A DNA stretch of 64,000 nt. Origin: Acanthosepion lycidas. Its lineage: Eukaryota; Mollusca; Cephalopoda; Sepiida; Sepiidae. Where the stretch lies: the NCBI GenBank assembly GCA_963932145.1, contig OZ010571.1, positions 110,876,505 through 110,940,504 of the forward strand, given 5' to 3'. Shown here one piece after another: positions 44,840-56,367 of the stretch (within the stretch, counting starts at the first letter, position 1; every line of letters starts with the position of its first letter). The notes beneath the pieces were generated by a model. The model did not search any database. It saw only the letters and a program-made list of their open reading frames with translations, and was not told where the DNA came from. The translations under genes and the position numbers were made by a program.

Positions 44840-45410
44840 AGGAAAGGTGGTTCACTGTGTTATGCCAGAAAATATTTCTCGTCAGAGTCCATCTTGCACA
44901 CCAACCATTTGCCCTTGTATTAAATAATTTTGTCATATCTGGTCTGGTGGCCTCGCCGTTCATTTCGCGGTTCTCGATAAGATGCAAAGAAGGATCTGTA
45001 AGGTAATCAGTCCTGAATTGGCTTCTCGACTCCACATACTTTTTCATAGGCGTGATGTAACTTCTCTCTATCTTTTCTACAAATATTTTCATGGCTATTT
45101 ACTGTTGAAATTGTTAAATGGAACCGCCACTTCTACTCCAAGAGTTTAATTTCTCGCACTTCCCGACATTGGAACTCCCTCCCAAATAATCGCTTCCCTG
45201 ATAACTACAAACTTCAAAAATTTAATTGCAACATCAATCATCGTTTTCTGCTGGATTGATCCCTATCCTTTTTTCTTTTCCTCAATCTCCACCCTACACC
45301 GACTCTCTTCTCTCACTTTCACTCTCAGTAACCCCCTGCGTGCTAGTGGCACTCCTGCCTTGCTTCGGGTGAATTGCTTTAAAAAAGGCATATATGGTAG
45401 TTTGAGATAA
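44840..45410 (+). mobile_element. Jockey-like LINE C-terminus and 3' tail
   Basis: The plus strand encodes FAVLDKMQRRICKVISPELA, SRLHILFHRRDVTSLYLFYK, YFHGYLLL, then a shifted RTSRHWNSLPNNRFPDNYKL-like block and NFKNLIATSIIVFC-like ending, followed by an untranslated tail with 'GCTAGTGGCACTCCTGCCTT' and 'TGCTTCGGGTGAATTGCT'. 5'-truncated, frameshifted. Confidence 0.8.
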
Positions 45411-46265
45411 ACATTGACTACGCCATCCAAGTGAGAACTTTCTGTCGTATCTTTTCAGAACTACAATTTCCAGTCCTTTGTAGCTCTTAGTAATTTTTTC
45501 CTTTTAGTTATCTCCCCTATCCTGTCCTACCAATCATTTACACAAACTCGTTAAGTAGATTATGCGCTGCTTTCATCTCTCCTTCTTGCCTTCAATATGT
45601 TCTCTGTGTGTCAAGTTTTCTAAATCATCTTTCCTCATTATGTGTCCGGGAAGTTTCAACTGTCTCTGATCCAAAATATAAGCTGGCTTTTTTGTTTCTA
45701 CTTTCTCTAGAACTTCGTCGTTGCTCACATGTTCAGTCCATGGCATGCTTCTGTAGAGCCACAAGTCTCTTAATCTATGAGGAGATTGTCTAGCAATCGC
45801 TGCTATATAGTCGAACCGATATTACATTATAGTTAAGCATTATTTTCTTTGTTTCTAACGAGATTCTATTTCTTAATACTTTGCTTAGGTTTTCATTATT
45901 CCACTGGGCTTTGGCATTTCAGCTTCGGATTTTCTGACTTCTGTTAAAAACACTTCCTAGATATTTAATTTTGTGTACTTGCTTCATTTTGGTATTTCCA
46001 ATTTGTAATTGTATGTTGCATTTTTTATTTTGCTCACAACAGTGTGTGCCTACTTACATTTGATATTTAGTCTTTTCTTTTCGTTTTCCTTTTGTTCTTT
46101 CTGCAGACATTCCTGTAGGTTCCTTTTTTGATCTGTATATCTAATGGTATTAAGATTGTGTCAGAATCGCCACACTGTAAAAGTTGAATAAGTTCGGCGA
46201 GAAGACACATCCTTGTCTTACACCTCTTTCTATTCTTGTATATTTACTGAAGAAACTTGAGAGAC
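45411..46265 (-). mobile_element. LINE-A fragment, minus strand
   Basis: On the minus strand the frame 45573-45764 gives MPWTEHVSNDEVLEKVETKK, AYILDQRQLKLPGHIMRKDD and LENLTHREHIEGKK. Upstream (towards 46260) antisense blocks correspond to FFSKYTRIERGVRQGCVFSP-like RT finger/palm sequence, ECLQKEQKENEKKRLNIK-like, and KVYKIKYLGSVFNRSQKI-like thumb sequence. It meets the Jockey fragment at 44840-45410 tail to tail. Confidence 0.78.
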
Positions 46266-46329
46266 TGTGGATGTACTAGTAGATCACGGGGTGATAAGGA
46301 AAAGAGAAGATAAACTTGTAAAGGTTCGT

Positions 46330-46500
46330 GGGTGGTGAATGTGCGAACTCAAAAAGAGGTTTCGGCAAGACGAGTTCCAATCCAGATTATTGCTGACATT
46401 TTCGTGGAAGTATCATTAGAAAATTCATGAAACCCTCTCTTCTCGTCCCAGTTATGAGATAAATAACAGATCTGTTTGGTAGAAGTAAAACTCTGAATTC
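46330..46500 (+). mobile_element. S2 SINE fragment
   Basis: Blocks GACGAGTTCCAATCCAGAT (B-box region) and GAAACCCTCTCTTCTCGTCC-CAGTTATGAGATAAATAACA match the S2 tRNA-like part and tail at 63605-63690, diverged. Confidence 0.5.
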
Positions 46501-46657
46501 AGAACCGGCCTGAAGTGAGATGGGCCCCGTCAGTCAAGCTTGCTCCAGGCAAGCCATTGCTGTTATTGCTGCCGGACACGTGATTACCTTATGACACTAT
46601 TGGATTGCGGTTCACGTGGTGGGAAGTGAAGTGATGAAACGTTTCCTAAAATTAGAT

Positions 46658-47190
46658 AGTCCTGGGTATGACGATAGACTACATCCGGCAGCAAGGCCTC
46701 TGATCGGGAGGTTGAAAGTTTTCAGGGTCGTAGAACCACCTCTTAATTGCTGTTGTTCCCAGGTGCTACCTGACCCAGAGACGAGGGGTTAGCACCTGTT
46801 ATGTTTCAAGCTATTGGTAAATAGTAAAACTCCAAAGAAAAACAAAACACTATGAAAGCATAAAAATACATTTTTATAGTAAAATTACCAACAATTCCTA
46901 TTCATAGTAAAATTACCAAGAATACCTATTTATAGTAAAATTACCAACAATACATATTTATAGCAAAATGACCAGAAATATATGTTTAAAGCAAAATTAC
47001 CAGCAATATATTTTATATTAGAATTGACAACAATACATTTTATCTGGAGTTGAAGGCATGAAATTGTGTTCCAAATATATTTAGTTGCAGCCATAAAATC
47101 AGGTTAAAAATTTTTAGGTTTCGTCATTAAATAATTCATAGAGGTTGATATGTCGCGAAACAAAATCAACGAAACAACCAACTTAAAATT
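46658..47190 (+). mobile_element. Element X, longest plus-strand copy
   Basis: Head GTCCTGGGTATGACGATAGA ... CCTCTTAATTGCTGTTGTTC ... GGTTAGCACCTGTTATG, then six units of a 28-bp repeat (about 46868-47040; unit TATTTATAGTAAAATTACCA plus ACAATACA), then tail ending GATATGTCGCGAAACAAAAT and CAACGAAACAACCAAC. No ORF, no terminal inverted repeats and no pol III boxes that I can see. Confidence 0.82.
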
Positions 47191-47224
47191 ATAATCGAGA
47201 TTGGATTAATCCAAAATTTATGAA

Positions 47225-47339
47225 AGAATTGGCATTTTTCAGGTCACGATCGTGGTGAATTCTGCTAGGATACTGAGAGAAGTATTGGAGATCCGAGGAG
47301 ACCTGCCGTCTCTCAGACTCCTGCAGCAAGCTTGAATTA

Positions 47340-47388
<49 letters not shown>
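47225..47388 (+). mobile_element. R2/NeSL-like LINE 3' end with (ATT)n tail
   Basis: 'SARILREVLEIRGDLPSLRL' and LQQA-stop is decoded at about 47260-47333, with an ATT microsatellite (47341-47388) as its tail. I recall this ending from similar LINE proteins, but the link to the copy at 47870-48620 is inferred. Confidence 0.45.
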
Positions 47389-47389
<1 letters not shown>

Positions 47390-47468
47390 AATCTTTCAAA
47401 AAAAAAAAAAAAATCCAGAATCGATACGATTATCGATTCTGGATTTTTTTTTTTTGAAAGATTATTAA
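47385..47468. repeat. 84-bp hairpin palindrome
   Basis: TTAATAATCTTTC, 16 A, TCCAGAATCGATA, loop CGAT, TATCGATTCTGGA, 12 T, GAAAGATTATTAA. The arms match perfectly except for the lengths of the A and T runs. It lies at the end of an (ATT)n tail. Confidence 0.93.
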
Positions 47469-47713
47469 ATTATGAATTAGGATAAAAGAAACTGCCTTTT
47501 CGCTGACGTCAAGATGCCGGTAGACCACAGCATAAACGTAATAGCGTGAGAAATTAGAGAAATACCAGGACCTGTTCCGGGAGCTAAGGAAGGTATCGAC
47601 CATAAAGTTTAGAATTGCTCCCTAGCTTCAAAAGGAACTTACCAAAAACACTGGAAACAAGATTTGATTATTTGAAAATCTGAGAAAGGTTCTAGTGTCA
47701 ACTCGGAAATAAT

Positions 47714-47715
<2 letters not shown>

Positions 47716-47761
<46 letters not shown>
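47716..47761. repeat. (AAT)n microsatellite
   Basis: About 15 AAT units. Confidence 0.95.
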
Positions 47762-47763
<2 letters not shown>

Positions 47764-47869
47764 CAGCTTAATATACCTGAAATCCTACGAACAAACAAAT
47801 GAAGCGAATACCAACAACGCCAGGTGAGTAAAACAGAAAGCAAAAAAAAATGGCCAAATGAAATTACAA

Positions 47870-48620
47870 AAAAAACAAAAAGAAAACTGATAGGACAAGT
47901 TGTTTCATGGCAAAATACCTAAGAAGAATGAAGGAGAAGGACGAAAAAAGATATCGATTAACAGAAAACACATCAGTGGCTGAGGAGCACCGGGCCGAAA
48001 GTTGAGGCAGAAAGCCTAACTATAGCAGCTCAGAAACAAAGTCTCGCAACCAGATCCTATCATTGTTACATAATCAAAAATGGAACTAACCCGAAATGCA
48101 GGATCTGCGGAAAATATGAAACATTTGACCATATTATCTCAGGATGTCCGAAACAAGCAAAAATGAATATATCTACACACATAACAATGTTATGAGCACC
48201 AACCTGATACAGTTACGCAAAATAACGATGTAACTATCCACTGAGACATGCCAATTCAAACTGACAGGGAAATAAAAGCTGACAGGGAAATAAAAGCTGA
48301 CAGGCCTGATATTATCATAAAAGACAAGAAATTCAGGAAGTGTATGCTTATTGACATAGCAGTACCATCTGCGAGAAACACCTCCATGAAAATTATCGAG
48401 AAATTGTCCAAATACAAAGACCTGGGGATCGAGATTAACAGGATGTGGGGAATGAAGACTGAGACTGTACCAATAGTCATCGGAACTCTGAGTCTCTTAA
48501 GAAAAGGAATGGACAATTTTACTATGTCTTAGGTAACATCAACATACACGTTGCCCAGAAAGTTACTCTACTAGGAACATCCCATATACTAAGAAAAGTG
48601 CTTTCAATTAAATGTGAATT
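47870..48620 (+). mobile_element. R2/NeSL-like LINE C-terminus with restriction-like endonuclease
   Basis: Broken frames give a linker (RMKEKDEKRYRLTENTSV), then KCRICGKYETFDHIISGCPK at 48094-48150, a C-X2-C-X7-H-X4-C finger. The open frame 48248-48532 follows with RPDIIIKDKKFRKCMLIDIA (RPD at 48302-48310, later D), VPSARNTSMKIIEKLSKYKD and MWGMKTETVPIVIGTLSLLR. A CCHC finger followed by RPD-x12-14-D is the hallmark of LINEs with a restriction-like endonuclease. An 18-bp unit (GACAGGGAAATAAAAGCT, 48263-48298) is duplicated in tandem just before RPD. RT is absent; a stop separates finger and nuclease. Confidence 0.8.
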
Positions 48621-49484
48621 CTCATATAGAGCCTAAGTACCATAGTTTGGATCGGGATCTACGGGGTACAAAACAGGAAAAACTAACATACACAAATAAT
48701 AATAATGGTAATAACAATAATGAAAATCCTTATGTTGCACCGATTGACTGAAGATGATAACATTTTTTACGGTGAGATACACCCGTTACAAGGTACGCGG
48801 GTCACTCAAGGTAGAGGGTTACGCTTGATGGCCATTTGTGAGTGTAGGAGTGGACGATAACGATTAACCCTAAACTTGAACAAAGTTAAGATTCTAATGA
48901 TCGGGGAAACATTCTGTTTGGAGTCGGTTCCACAGGGTCAGCGTTTGTGTTAATGCATTATGATGGGATATAATAAATATTCTATTTGGCCACACAGATT
49001 TGTTTGTCAGTTTTTTGACCATAACCTGTTGGGATATGAGGTTGACAGACTGTGCGTCATTGTTCATGTGTGAGTGTAGTGGTGGATAGATGCCGAGATT
49101 TTTTTTAATTTGAAACATCAGCCAGCAACAGTAACTTGGGAACTTATTTAGAAACTTGGTAACACTAAGAATTAAAAGCTGGCTATATTGATCTGACCAG
49201 AAAATTAAGGGCGTTTAATATATTAAAATAGCGATTGTACCAATAATTATTGGAGCAGTTTGAACGGTCCTGAAAATATCAACAACAAAACTGATAAAAA
49301 TTAGAACCCGAGGAAAGTTTGAGAAGACTTGCTGTCGTCTGATCTCTATCGAAAGCAATTAAATGAAAGTAGTATGGGAATTCATTAATAAAAAATTGTA
49401 ATGAAGATGAAAATATCGGTGTTGATTAAATTATTGTTATTGATAGTAATAATAATAACAATGGGAATAAGAATAATGAGGAAG
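48621..49484. other. No feature recognised
   Basis: AT-rich with AATAAT patches. No family signature. Confidence 0.45.
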
Positions 49485-50070
49485 AGTAGATAAAGTAAAG
49501 AAAGAACGTAAGGAGTAAAGAGGAAGTTGAAGAGTTAAAGAAGAAGGAGAGAAGAGGAGGAGGTAAAAAGGGTGACGGTGAGAGCTACAGAAGAAAAGAA
49601 GAGGGAAGACAAGAATGGGTAGTGAAAGAGAAGTTGAGAAGAAGAAATAAAGACGACAAGAAGCAGGTAAATAAGAAAGGGAGAGAACGAAGAGGTAAGG
49701 GAGAAGAAGAGGATCTTAAAGAGATGTGAGGAAGTGGAGTAGGTAAAGAAGACGATGGGAACGTGAGGAAGAGATAAATGAAATGGGAAGAAGAGGAAGA
49801 GATAAAAAAGGAGAGGAGGAGGTTAATAAGAAAAGATTTAGGAAATAAAGAAAAAAGATTTGAAAAAGTAAAGGGGAAGTGGAAGAAGTAAAAAAGACAA
49901 GGTGAACGTACAGAAGAAGGGAAGAAGAGGAAGAGGTAAAGAATACAGGGAGAGGGTAAATAAAATTGAGGGAGGAGGAAGGGATACAGAAATTGAGGAG
50001 GAAGTAAAAAAGAAAAGAGGAAGTAAAAAAGAAAAGAGGAAGTAGTAAAGAAGAAAGACAATATCGATGA
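49485..50070. repeat. Polypurine (GA-rich) tract, ~585 bp
   Basis: The plus strand is almost entirely A and G (AAGAAGAGGAAGAGG-type), with sparse pyrimidines. It includes a near-perfect duplication of GAGGAAGTAAAAAAGAAAA at about 49999-50040. The long F/L/S-rich antisense frames (49585-50158) are products of this composition. Confidence 0.9.
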
Positions 50071-50925
50071 CTGGTAAAAATAATTGTTTTAAACGAACAA
50101 CAAATGTATCCGAAGGGCATAGGAGAGAAATTTGGAGGAATGTCGCATTTCCCCCCAATAATAAATAAACCTAATAAAAAGAAATATATGAATAAATAAA
50201 AAATAAATGATAAATGGAAAATAAAATTACTAAAATGTGAAAGAAACTAATAAAAGCAACTCTATTGATTCCAAAGGTTTCAGCAGAATTAATGCTGAAT
50301 CGAAGACAACATTAACGAAAATCAGAAAGTTGAAAAATCTAAAAACAATAAAAATATTTAATTCGTGAATGAAAAAAAAAAAAAATAAAATATAGCAACA
50401 AAAACAGTACACGTCAATAATGAAAATTTTAAAACTGAAATGTCGATCGTGCGTAAAAAGAAACCAGAAAAATACAAGCAAAAAAAAAATAATTTATCAT
50501 TATTTTCCTTCTTTTACATTGAAACACTTTGCTTCATAGAAACTTTTCTTGGTTGACTGATGCAACTCTTGTATGTTCGCTTGGATTAGACTGGAACAGG
50601 GACACATCTTTTGAGCACCAACAACATCACATTCCCTACAATGTAAAAATGATCTGTGAGACTACCTTGCTCATCATTCTACATAAAATAAACGCCCAAT
50701 TTACCCGTTTTAGCGTACTCTGGCATGAGGCCACAAAGCTTAGCAAGTAGGTGAAAACTCACTAGTCAGTAAAAACGATATTCGACAGATTTAATTATTA
50801 GGTTTAACTTAATCTAGCATAAGATCATAGAAATGAAGTTGGAATACTCTACAATGCGATCTTGCTAATTATCACATTATAGTAATTTTCATTATTCGCC
50901 TTGTAAACCATTTTTTAATGATTTC
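50071..50925. other. No feature recognised
   Basis: AT-rich sequence without motif. Confidence 0.5.
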
Positions 50926-50929
50926 ATCC

Positions 50930-51845
50930 CAAGCAAAGTCTTCAGTGAGGAGAAAGGACAAAAAAGATCAGTATTTAAAGAGACAGAATATGACGATTGA
51001 CGTTACATTCAATTATTGAAGATTTCAGGAGGCAGAGAGAAATAAAAAAACAGATAAAAAAGAGCTGCACAGGTAAGAAGTGCAAGAACAGAAACTATTA
51101 GAATAGAACTTAAGGTTACATCTAAATATTTCAACAGCAAAATAACGAGACCTAATTGCCAATCAAGCAGTACGCTTAAATTGATGTGGTCGAAGTACGA
51201 AAGAGGAGAGCTTATTAGAAAAATTGCCATGGAAATATTTATAGAAAGGACACGGTGAAACAGCAGCACGGAGATCAGAATGTGACTGAAGTCGAGATGC
51301 CAGGTCAGGACCGATAACATTACAGACCCATTTTTGAATTTTGTCGAGAATTTGAAGGTATATGTCAGGAGCACAACCGAATGTCAGATTTATAAACTTG
51401 AAGATGAATTGCGGCGTGGATATTTGTCTGGCATGACACAGGGAAACAACTTTCCGAGCAGCATGCCTAACAATTGATTTAATATAATCACTCAATATAT
51501 TTGGAAGACGTGAGGCCAAAAAGACGCAAAGACTTACTCTACTGGAGGTCATCATCGGTCATGCTGATGGAACGCAAAAATCTTTATGCAGATTAAAAAA
51601 TAGCAGGTTCGTCTTGGAGGCGTTAAAATTTAATCCTTGTCCCGGTTAACAATTGATTTCAGGTCATTCTCGACAGCAGCTCCCGTCGAACCTATCGGGT
51701 TTACTATTAAGACAGAGATAAATAGTTGTACATCAGTATAAATATCTAGTTGAGAACTGATGACATCGGGAAAGTTATTGATGAATACAAGAAACAACGT
51801 AGGTACAAGGATAGGGGGAGCCGCACATTAATGTGATAAGATCTA
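50930..51845 (-). mobile_element. Jockey-like LINE, RT to C-terminus, minus strand
   Basis: From the 5' side (about 51840 downwards) the minus strand reads PLILVPTLFLVFINNFPDVI, SSQLDIYTDVQLFISVLIVN (the YADDTT box changed to YTDVQL), VENDLKSIVNRDKD, then 51555-51163: LSDYIKSIVRHAARKVVSLC, LDKIQKWVCNVIGPDLASRL and FYKYFHGNFSNKLSSFVLRP. The 3' untranslated tail ends near 50935 with 'CATCCCAAGCAAAG'. The catalytic aspartates are lost. Confidence 0.82.
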
Positions 51846-52045
51846 GAAACAATGGCCGTTCAGTATGCTATTCATTACACGATTAGTTAAGAATGGTTGG
51901 ACTTTTAATTGTTACTTTTTGTAATTTTCTTGCTTTTTTTTGTTGCTTGTTTTTTGCCCTTTTCACTTTTCTATGCCATCCTATTTCCAAATTTTATTTC
52001 AGTTATTCCTCCTTGATTGTCTTAATATTTGCCTCAGCATTTGTA
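51846..52045. other. No feature recognised
   Basis: T-rich sequence. Confidence 0.45.
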
Positions 52046-52048
52046 CAC

Positions 52049-52090
<42 letters not shown>

Positions 52091-52297
52091 TTACACGCAT
52101 GCGGGCGAGTCTTCATAAAGTGATTGCTCAATAACTTATTATTAATCCTCAATATTACCATTTAATGAGAGTCTACCTTGAGTGGTAAACTGAATGCGAA
52201 ATATGACTTAACGTTTTTCGAAGAAATTTGATATTAGGACTTATATACGTTAAAACTTAATAAATTTGCATTTTAATTTGCTTCATTCAGTTGTGTG

Positions 52298-52369
<72 letters not shown>
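52049..52369. repeat. Two (TA)n microsatellites
   Basis: TA tracts at about 52049-52088 and 52302-52369. Confidence 0.95.
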
Positions 52370-52372
<3 letters not shown>

Positions 52373-52875
52373 TCAAGTTTGCCATTCGTTTGTGGTTGAT
52401 CGGTTGTTCTTGGTATCTTGGAAAATTCTAATTTGTTTGACAGAAGCCCAAAATATTAAAAGTACTTAAATCGTTAAGAAAATTGATCCTTCATCCCCGT
52501 TACCATCATTGATCATCCCCAATTGAGAAATAGTAGTATGCGTTTGGCCATGGAAATAAAATAAATCCCTTCGAAGTCACTGTAATTGTACCAACGTACC
52601 ATCAAAATTAAGTGAGCCTGTCTGTTCATAAAATGTCCAATTTAAATAGTAGAAAGAAGCAAGTGAAGCCTCTTCGGTAAGTAACTTATAAGGCCTCGGA
52701 CTATCTTGTTGTTTGTAAAATTTTAATTTTATTGTTTTGTTTTGCTTCTGATATCTTACGTCTCTTCTTCGTCCTGTATTTTCTTTTCTCTTGCTATTAG
52801 TAAACTTATCACTCCAGCCTCTCCCAAATGTTCTCCGTGGACATCAGAACTGTCATAATTTATTCCTTTCATATA
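52370..52875. other. No feature recognised
   Basis: AT-rich flank of the large LINE copy. Confidence 0.45.
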
Positions 52876-52879
52876 TTCC

Positions 52880-55800
52880 GTTTTTTTAACAGGTTAATAG
52901 GAGTAAATAGGCTCACCTATTGTCCAGCCAGAACTCCTATATCTATTGAACAGTATAGGTCCATCACTTGTATTCTTTTTCAGAATATGGTTTACCGGTT
53001 GTATTTATTTCTTCTACCTGGGCTACAGTGATTTAACTGTATATAAATTTTTGTGATCGGACTAGACAGTGGCTGTGACATTCCATTATGAGAATACCTA
53101 GTTGGAAGTTTGCTGGCTGCTGCTTCCGACTGGTCGTTAGGAGACCGAACTCTTTGATAGGGCCTAGAGAGGCTGCTCTACTCAACAGTCACATAATATC
53201 AGGATATTTGTAGTGCCATGTCGGGCAAGGGAAGGTGTCCCTGATTGTAGTTCCAGTGGGAAAACCTGAGGCCACAGTATGCTCTGGCTAGTTTATATTA
53301 CCAATAACGAGATATAATGAAAATTAAGGCGGTCTTTTCTCTCTCCCTTCAAAAGGAATCTCATGGAAAAAACAACAAAAAGGAATACAACTAATCCAGT
53401 AAAAAACAAAACAAAAAAACAAAAAACAAAAACAAAAACAATAACAAAGAAAAAAACACCTACCCCACTGCTTTTCTTTCCCTAATAATTAAGGTATCCG
53501 TTTCAACTGCTGCAGCGTAGAATCTTTCGTCTTGGAACCATCGTCAAATATCTTTGCCCTCTGTGAAATTAACTTAAATTTTTCCATTGCAAACAATACA
53601 TTCTTGGTTCCAGGCTATCTCCCCTTTGATGAAAAGATTCCAGGATTCACATGCATGCCCGTAGTGTTTACATCCGGGATAATCTTCCAGTGGCTACGGA
53701 ATTGTCTCTCGAGGCCACGGACTACTCTTTCATGTGCTTCCGTCTTTCGTTACTAAACTCTGTTTGATATCTCTTTTTCATTTATTGCCCCCTCTTTCCA
53801 GGACTGCATTATATTAGACATAATTGCTGGCAGTATAGAAAAAGTACATTGTCTCCATCCATCTGCGAACAATTTTGTCTTCGGTGACTTTATTGCTCAC
53901 CAAGACACGTGACTTAAGCAATCTAAACGTACTGATGCTGCCGGATATTAAATTTTTCCATTGCCCAGTCCCTAACTCAAATCGTGGACTTTTCTACTCG
54001 TTTCCCTAGCAAAACCGAGCAACATACTTCTCTACTAGATTTATTTCTTACGTCCTCTACTCGCTCTTGTCGAGCTTCGCAACACTACCCTCTTGGTAAT
54101 TTCGTTCCAATCCTCTATTAAACAGTAACCCTCTATCCAAAAGTCCTCTTTCCGTTTCCAGCATGCTGACTGGGACTCACTCTGAGATTTTCTTTGTGAC
54201 ACCTCTTGGACTGACATTTTTAAACACCCAATTGAAAATTGCAACACTGATGTTTCTTTTGGGGTCAAAGCCGGCATGGACGCTTTCATCCCTTCTCAGA
54301 AATATAAGATGAAACCTCAATTCTCTCCATTCTTCACACCTGCACGCTCGGTCGCTATAACACACAGGAACCATACTATTTTCGGCGTGACAGCTCTCGT
54401 CACAATAGACGCCTATTCGTTTCTGCTCGCAATAAATGTAAGCTAGTTCTCGTAGAAGCAAAGTCCCTGTTTGGTGAGAGAATGAGGCAACGCATAGCCT
54501 CTAAGAAATTCGGCTTCCTCGATTACTAGCGGTTTTGTAATAGGGCATTAAATAAGTGTAAGGTCTCTATAACTCCTCTCATCAATGAATATAAGGTGTT
54601 ATCATCCTCCGCTGTTAAAGCTGAATGCATTGCGTGTAAATTCTTCTCAAACACTATTCCTAACTCATCCAGAATATCCCTGCTTAACTTCCATTCTAGA
54701 ACTGAATTTCTGTTGAGTGATATGCATATAAACTCTTCCATCTGGTGAGCCGTCCGACCCTTACAACTATCGACCTTTTACCACTTGGGAAATTCCTACT
54801 GAAATGGCTCATCTCAAAGCAATTTCTTTTCGCTGACAAGCAATATGGCTTTCGTTTTTCCAGGTCAATTGCCGATGTACGGACAATAATTGAGGAAATA
54901 GTCCCTCATGCTTTTGATAAAAACGGCGAATCCCTGGCTGTAGCGTTTGGAAATCTCGAAAAAAACCTTTGACAAGGTTTATCATTCAGGTCTTCTCCAC
55001 AAGCTGAAAAGTTACGGTGTCTCCGTACACCTTTTGAAGTGATCCATTGTTTCCTATCAAATCGTGAAATGAAAGTTATCATGAACGTACACTCGTGTAG
55101 ATCCTTTCTTACTAACGTAGGTGTCCCCCCAGGTCTTACTCTGTTTTTAATATTCATTAAAGACCTTACTGATGACATCAGGTCTCAACTTGCTATCTAC
55201 GCTGATGGCACAACAATTTACCCTGCTTCAATATTAAGGCTTATCAATTTGTCAAGGTCAATCGTTAACTTGGGCAAAAGATACCTTGTTAATTTTAACG
55301 CCCCCAAAACTAAACTTCCCTGAGAAACTTCTCGCTGTCTTCCATCAGCATTCGTCGTGCTAACATGCAGAAAACTGACTCGTTGCACCTTCTCGTGTTC
55401 ACTTTCTCTGTTGATATGAAGTAGAAAAAACTATAGTGAATCATTGCTAGGTCATTATGTCGAGGGGGGGGCAATTTTTCTGATATATCGGTAAGTCTAA
55501 CTTTCTCTCATGCTTAGAATATTCCTACCAAATATAGTTCGGTGCCTTTAGCTCTTTGATAAGATCCAAAGAAGAATTAGCAATATGACGGTCCTGATCT
55601 GGCCACTCGGCTACAGTCATTGTCCCATCGCCGTAAGCTTGCCCCTTTATGTATTTTCATGGTGATTGTTCGGATGAGCTATTTGCTATGATACCTAGCC
55701 TTTTTTTAATTTAAGCGCAGCACTAGACTGGCGTCGAGATTTTATCAATTTCCAGTCGAACTGGATCGATGTAGCCGTAAATTCTATGCTAAGATTTTCT

Positions 55801-56035
55801 TTTCTCGAACTTCTCGCTTATGGAACTTCCTTCCGTATCCATGCTTTCCAGCCAACTTTAATCTTCAAAAATTTAAATGCAATGTCAATAGCTATCTACT
55901 GACCACATGGTTATTCTCTTCTCTTTCTGCCCATCATTGTTGATTCGGTTCCTAATTCTTCCACACCCTGTAACCCCTTGTGATTTAGTGGCTGTACTGC
56001 TTTGCTTGGGGTGATATCGATTAAAAAGAAAAAAA
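52880..56035 (+). mobile_element. Jockey-like LINE, near-complete ORF2, degenerate
   Basis: The most complete retroelement in the window. 53090-53330: region before the endonuclease, matching 30200-30370. 53520-54070: endonuclease remnants (SLPSVKLT-like, MHARSVYIRDNLPVATELSL, SIAQSLTQIVDFSTRFPSKT, LLDLFLTSSTRS). 54390-54740: linker (RRLFVSARNKCKLVLVEAKS, RMRQRIASKKFGFLDY, ISLLNFHSRTEFLLSDMHIN). 54820-55320: RT (FFADKQYGFRFSRSIADVRT, HCFLSNREMKVIMNVHSC, VGVPPGLTLFLIFIKDLTDD, IYADGTTIYPAS). The YADD box is YADG at 55198-55209. 55500-55900: C-terminal part; 3' tail to about 56035. Many stops and shifts. Confidence 0.88.
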
Positions 56036-56245
56036 TTAAATATTCGGCCAAAGACACCATAGCGCTCCTGAGCTTGCGAAAAAGGCCAGCACTTTAAATC
56101 TTGTCAAATGCTTTCGAGTTTCGCAATTATCATCTAAAGATTGATAAGCAAATTTAGTAACACCCGTTAGCACATTTGTAGTTGACCTAGAGAAGTGAAA
56201 GCCATAATGTTTATCTGACAAAAAGGCCTTCAAATTAAAAAAAAA
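56036..56245 (-). mobile_element. Jockey-like RT fragment, opposite strand
   Basis: The minus frame 56036-56233 gives FLSDKHYGFHFSRSTTNVLT (the D-x-Q-Y-G-F-R-x-x-R-S-T block) and KFAYQSLDDNCETR. It abuts the 3' tail of the plus-strand copy, producing an inverted junction at about 56035. A 5'-inverted LINE insertion (twin priming) or a second copy would explain it. Confidence 0.72.
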
Positions 56246-56263
56246 ATGAGAGAGACGATTATA

Positions 56264-56365
56264 TTAGGTTGGTGCAAAAATAATGACGTCATAATGTCTT
56301 TTTTTGACGTATTTTTTAACGTCAAAAAACGACATTATGACATCATTCTTTTTGCACCAACCTAA
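56264..56365. mobile_element. Palindromic mariner-type MITE, 102 bp
   Basis: TTAGGTTGGTGCAAAAATAA at the start; the mirrored end has one C. TA duplications at 56262-56263 and 56366-56367. The interior GACGTCATAATGTCTTTTTT is close to the copies at 5248 and 43696. Confidence 0.93.
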
Positions 56366-56367
56366 TA

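Noticed and set aside
49585..50158. 158- and 134-codon minus-strand frames resembling membrane proteins
   Set aside because: F/L/S/P-rich translation of the polypurine tract; no domain or start context.
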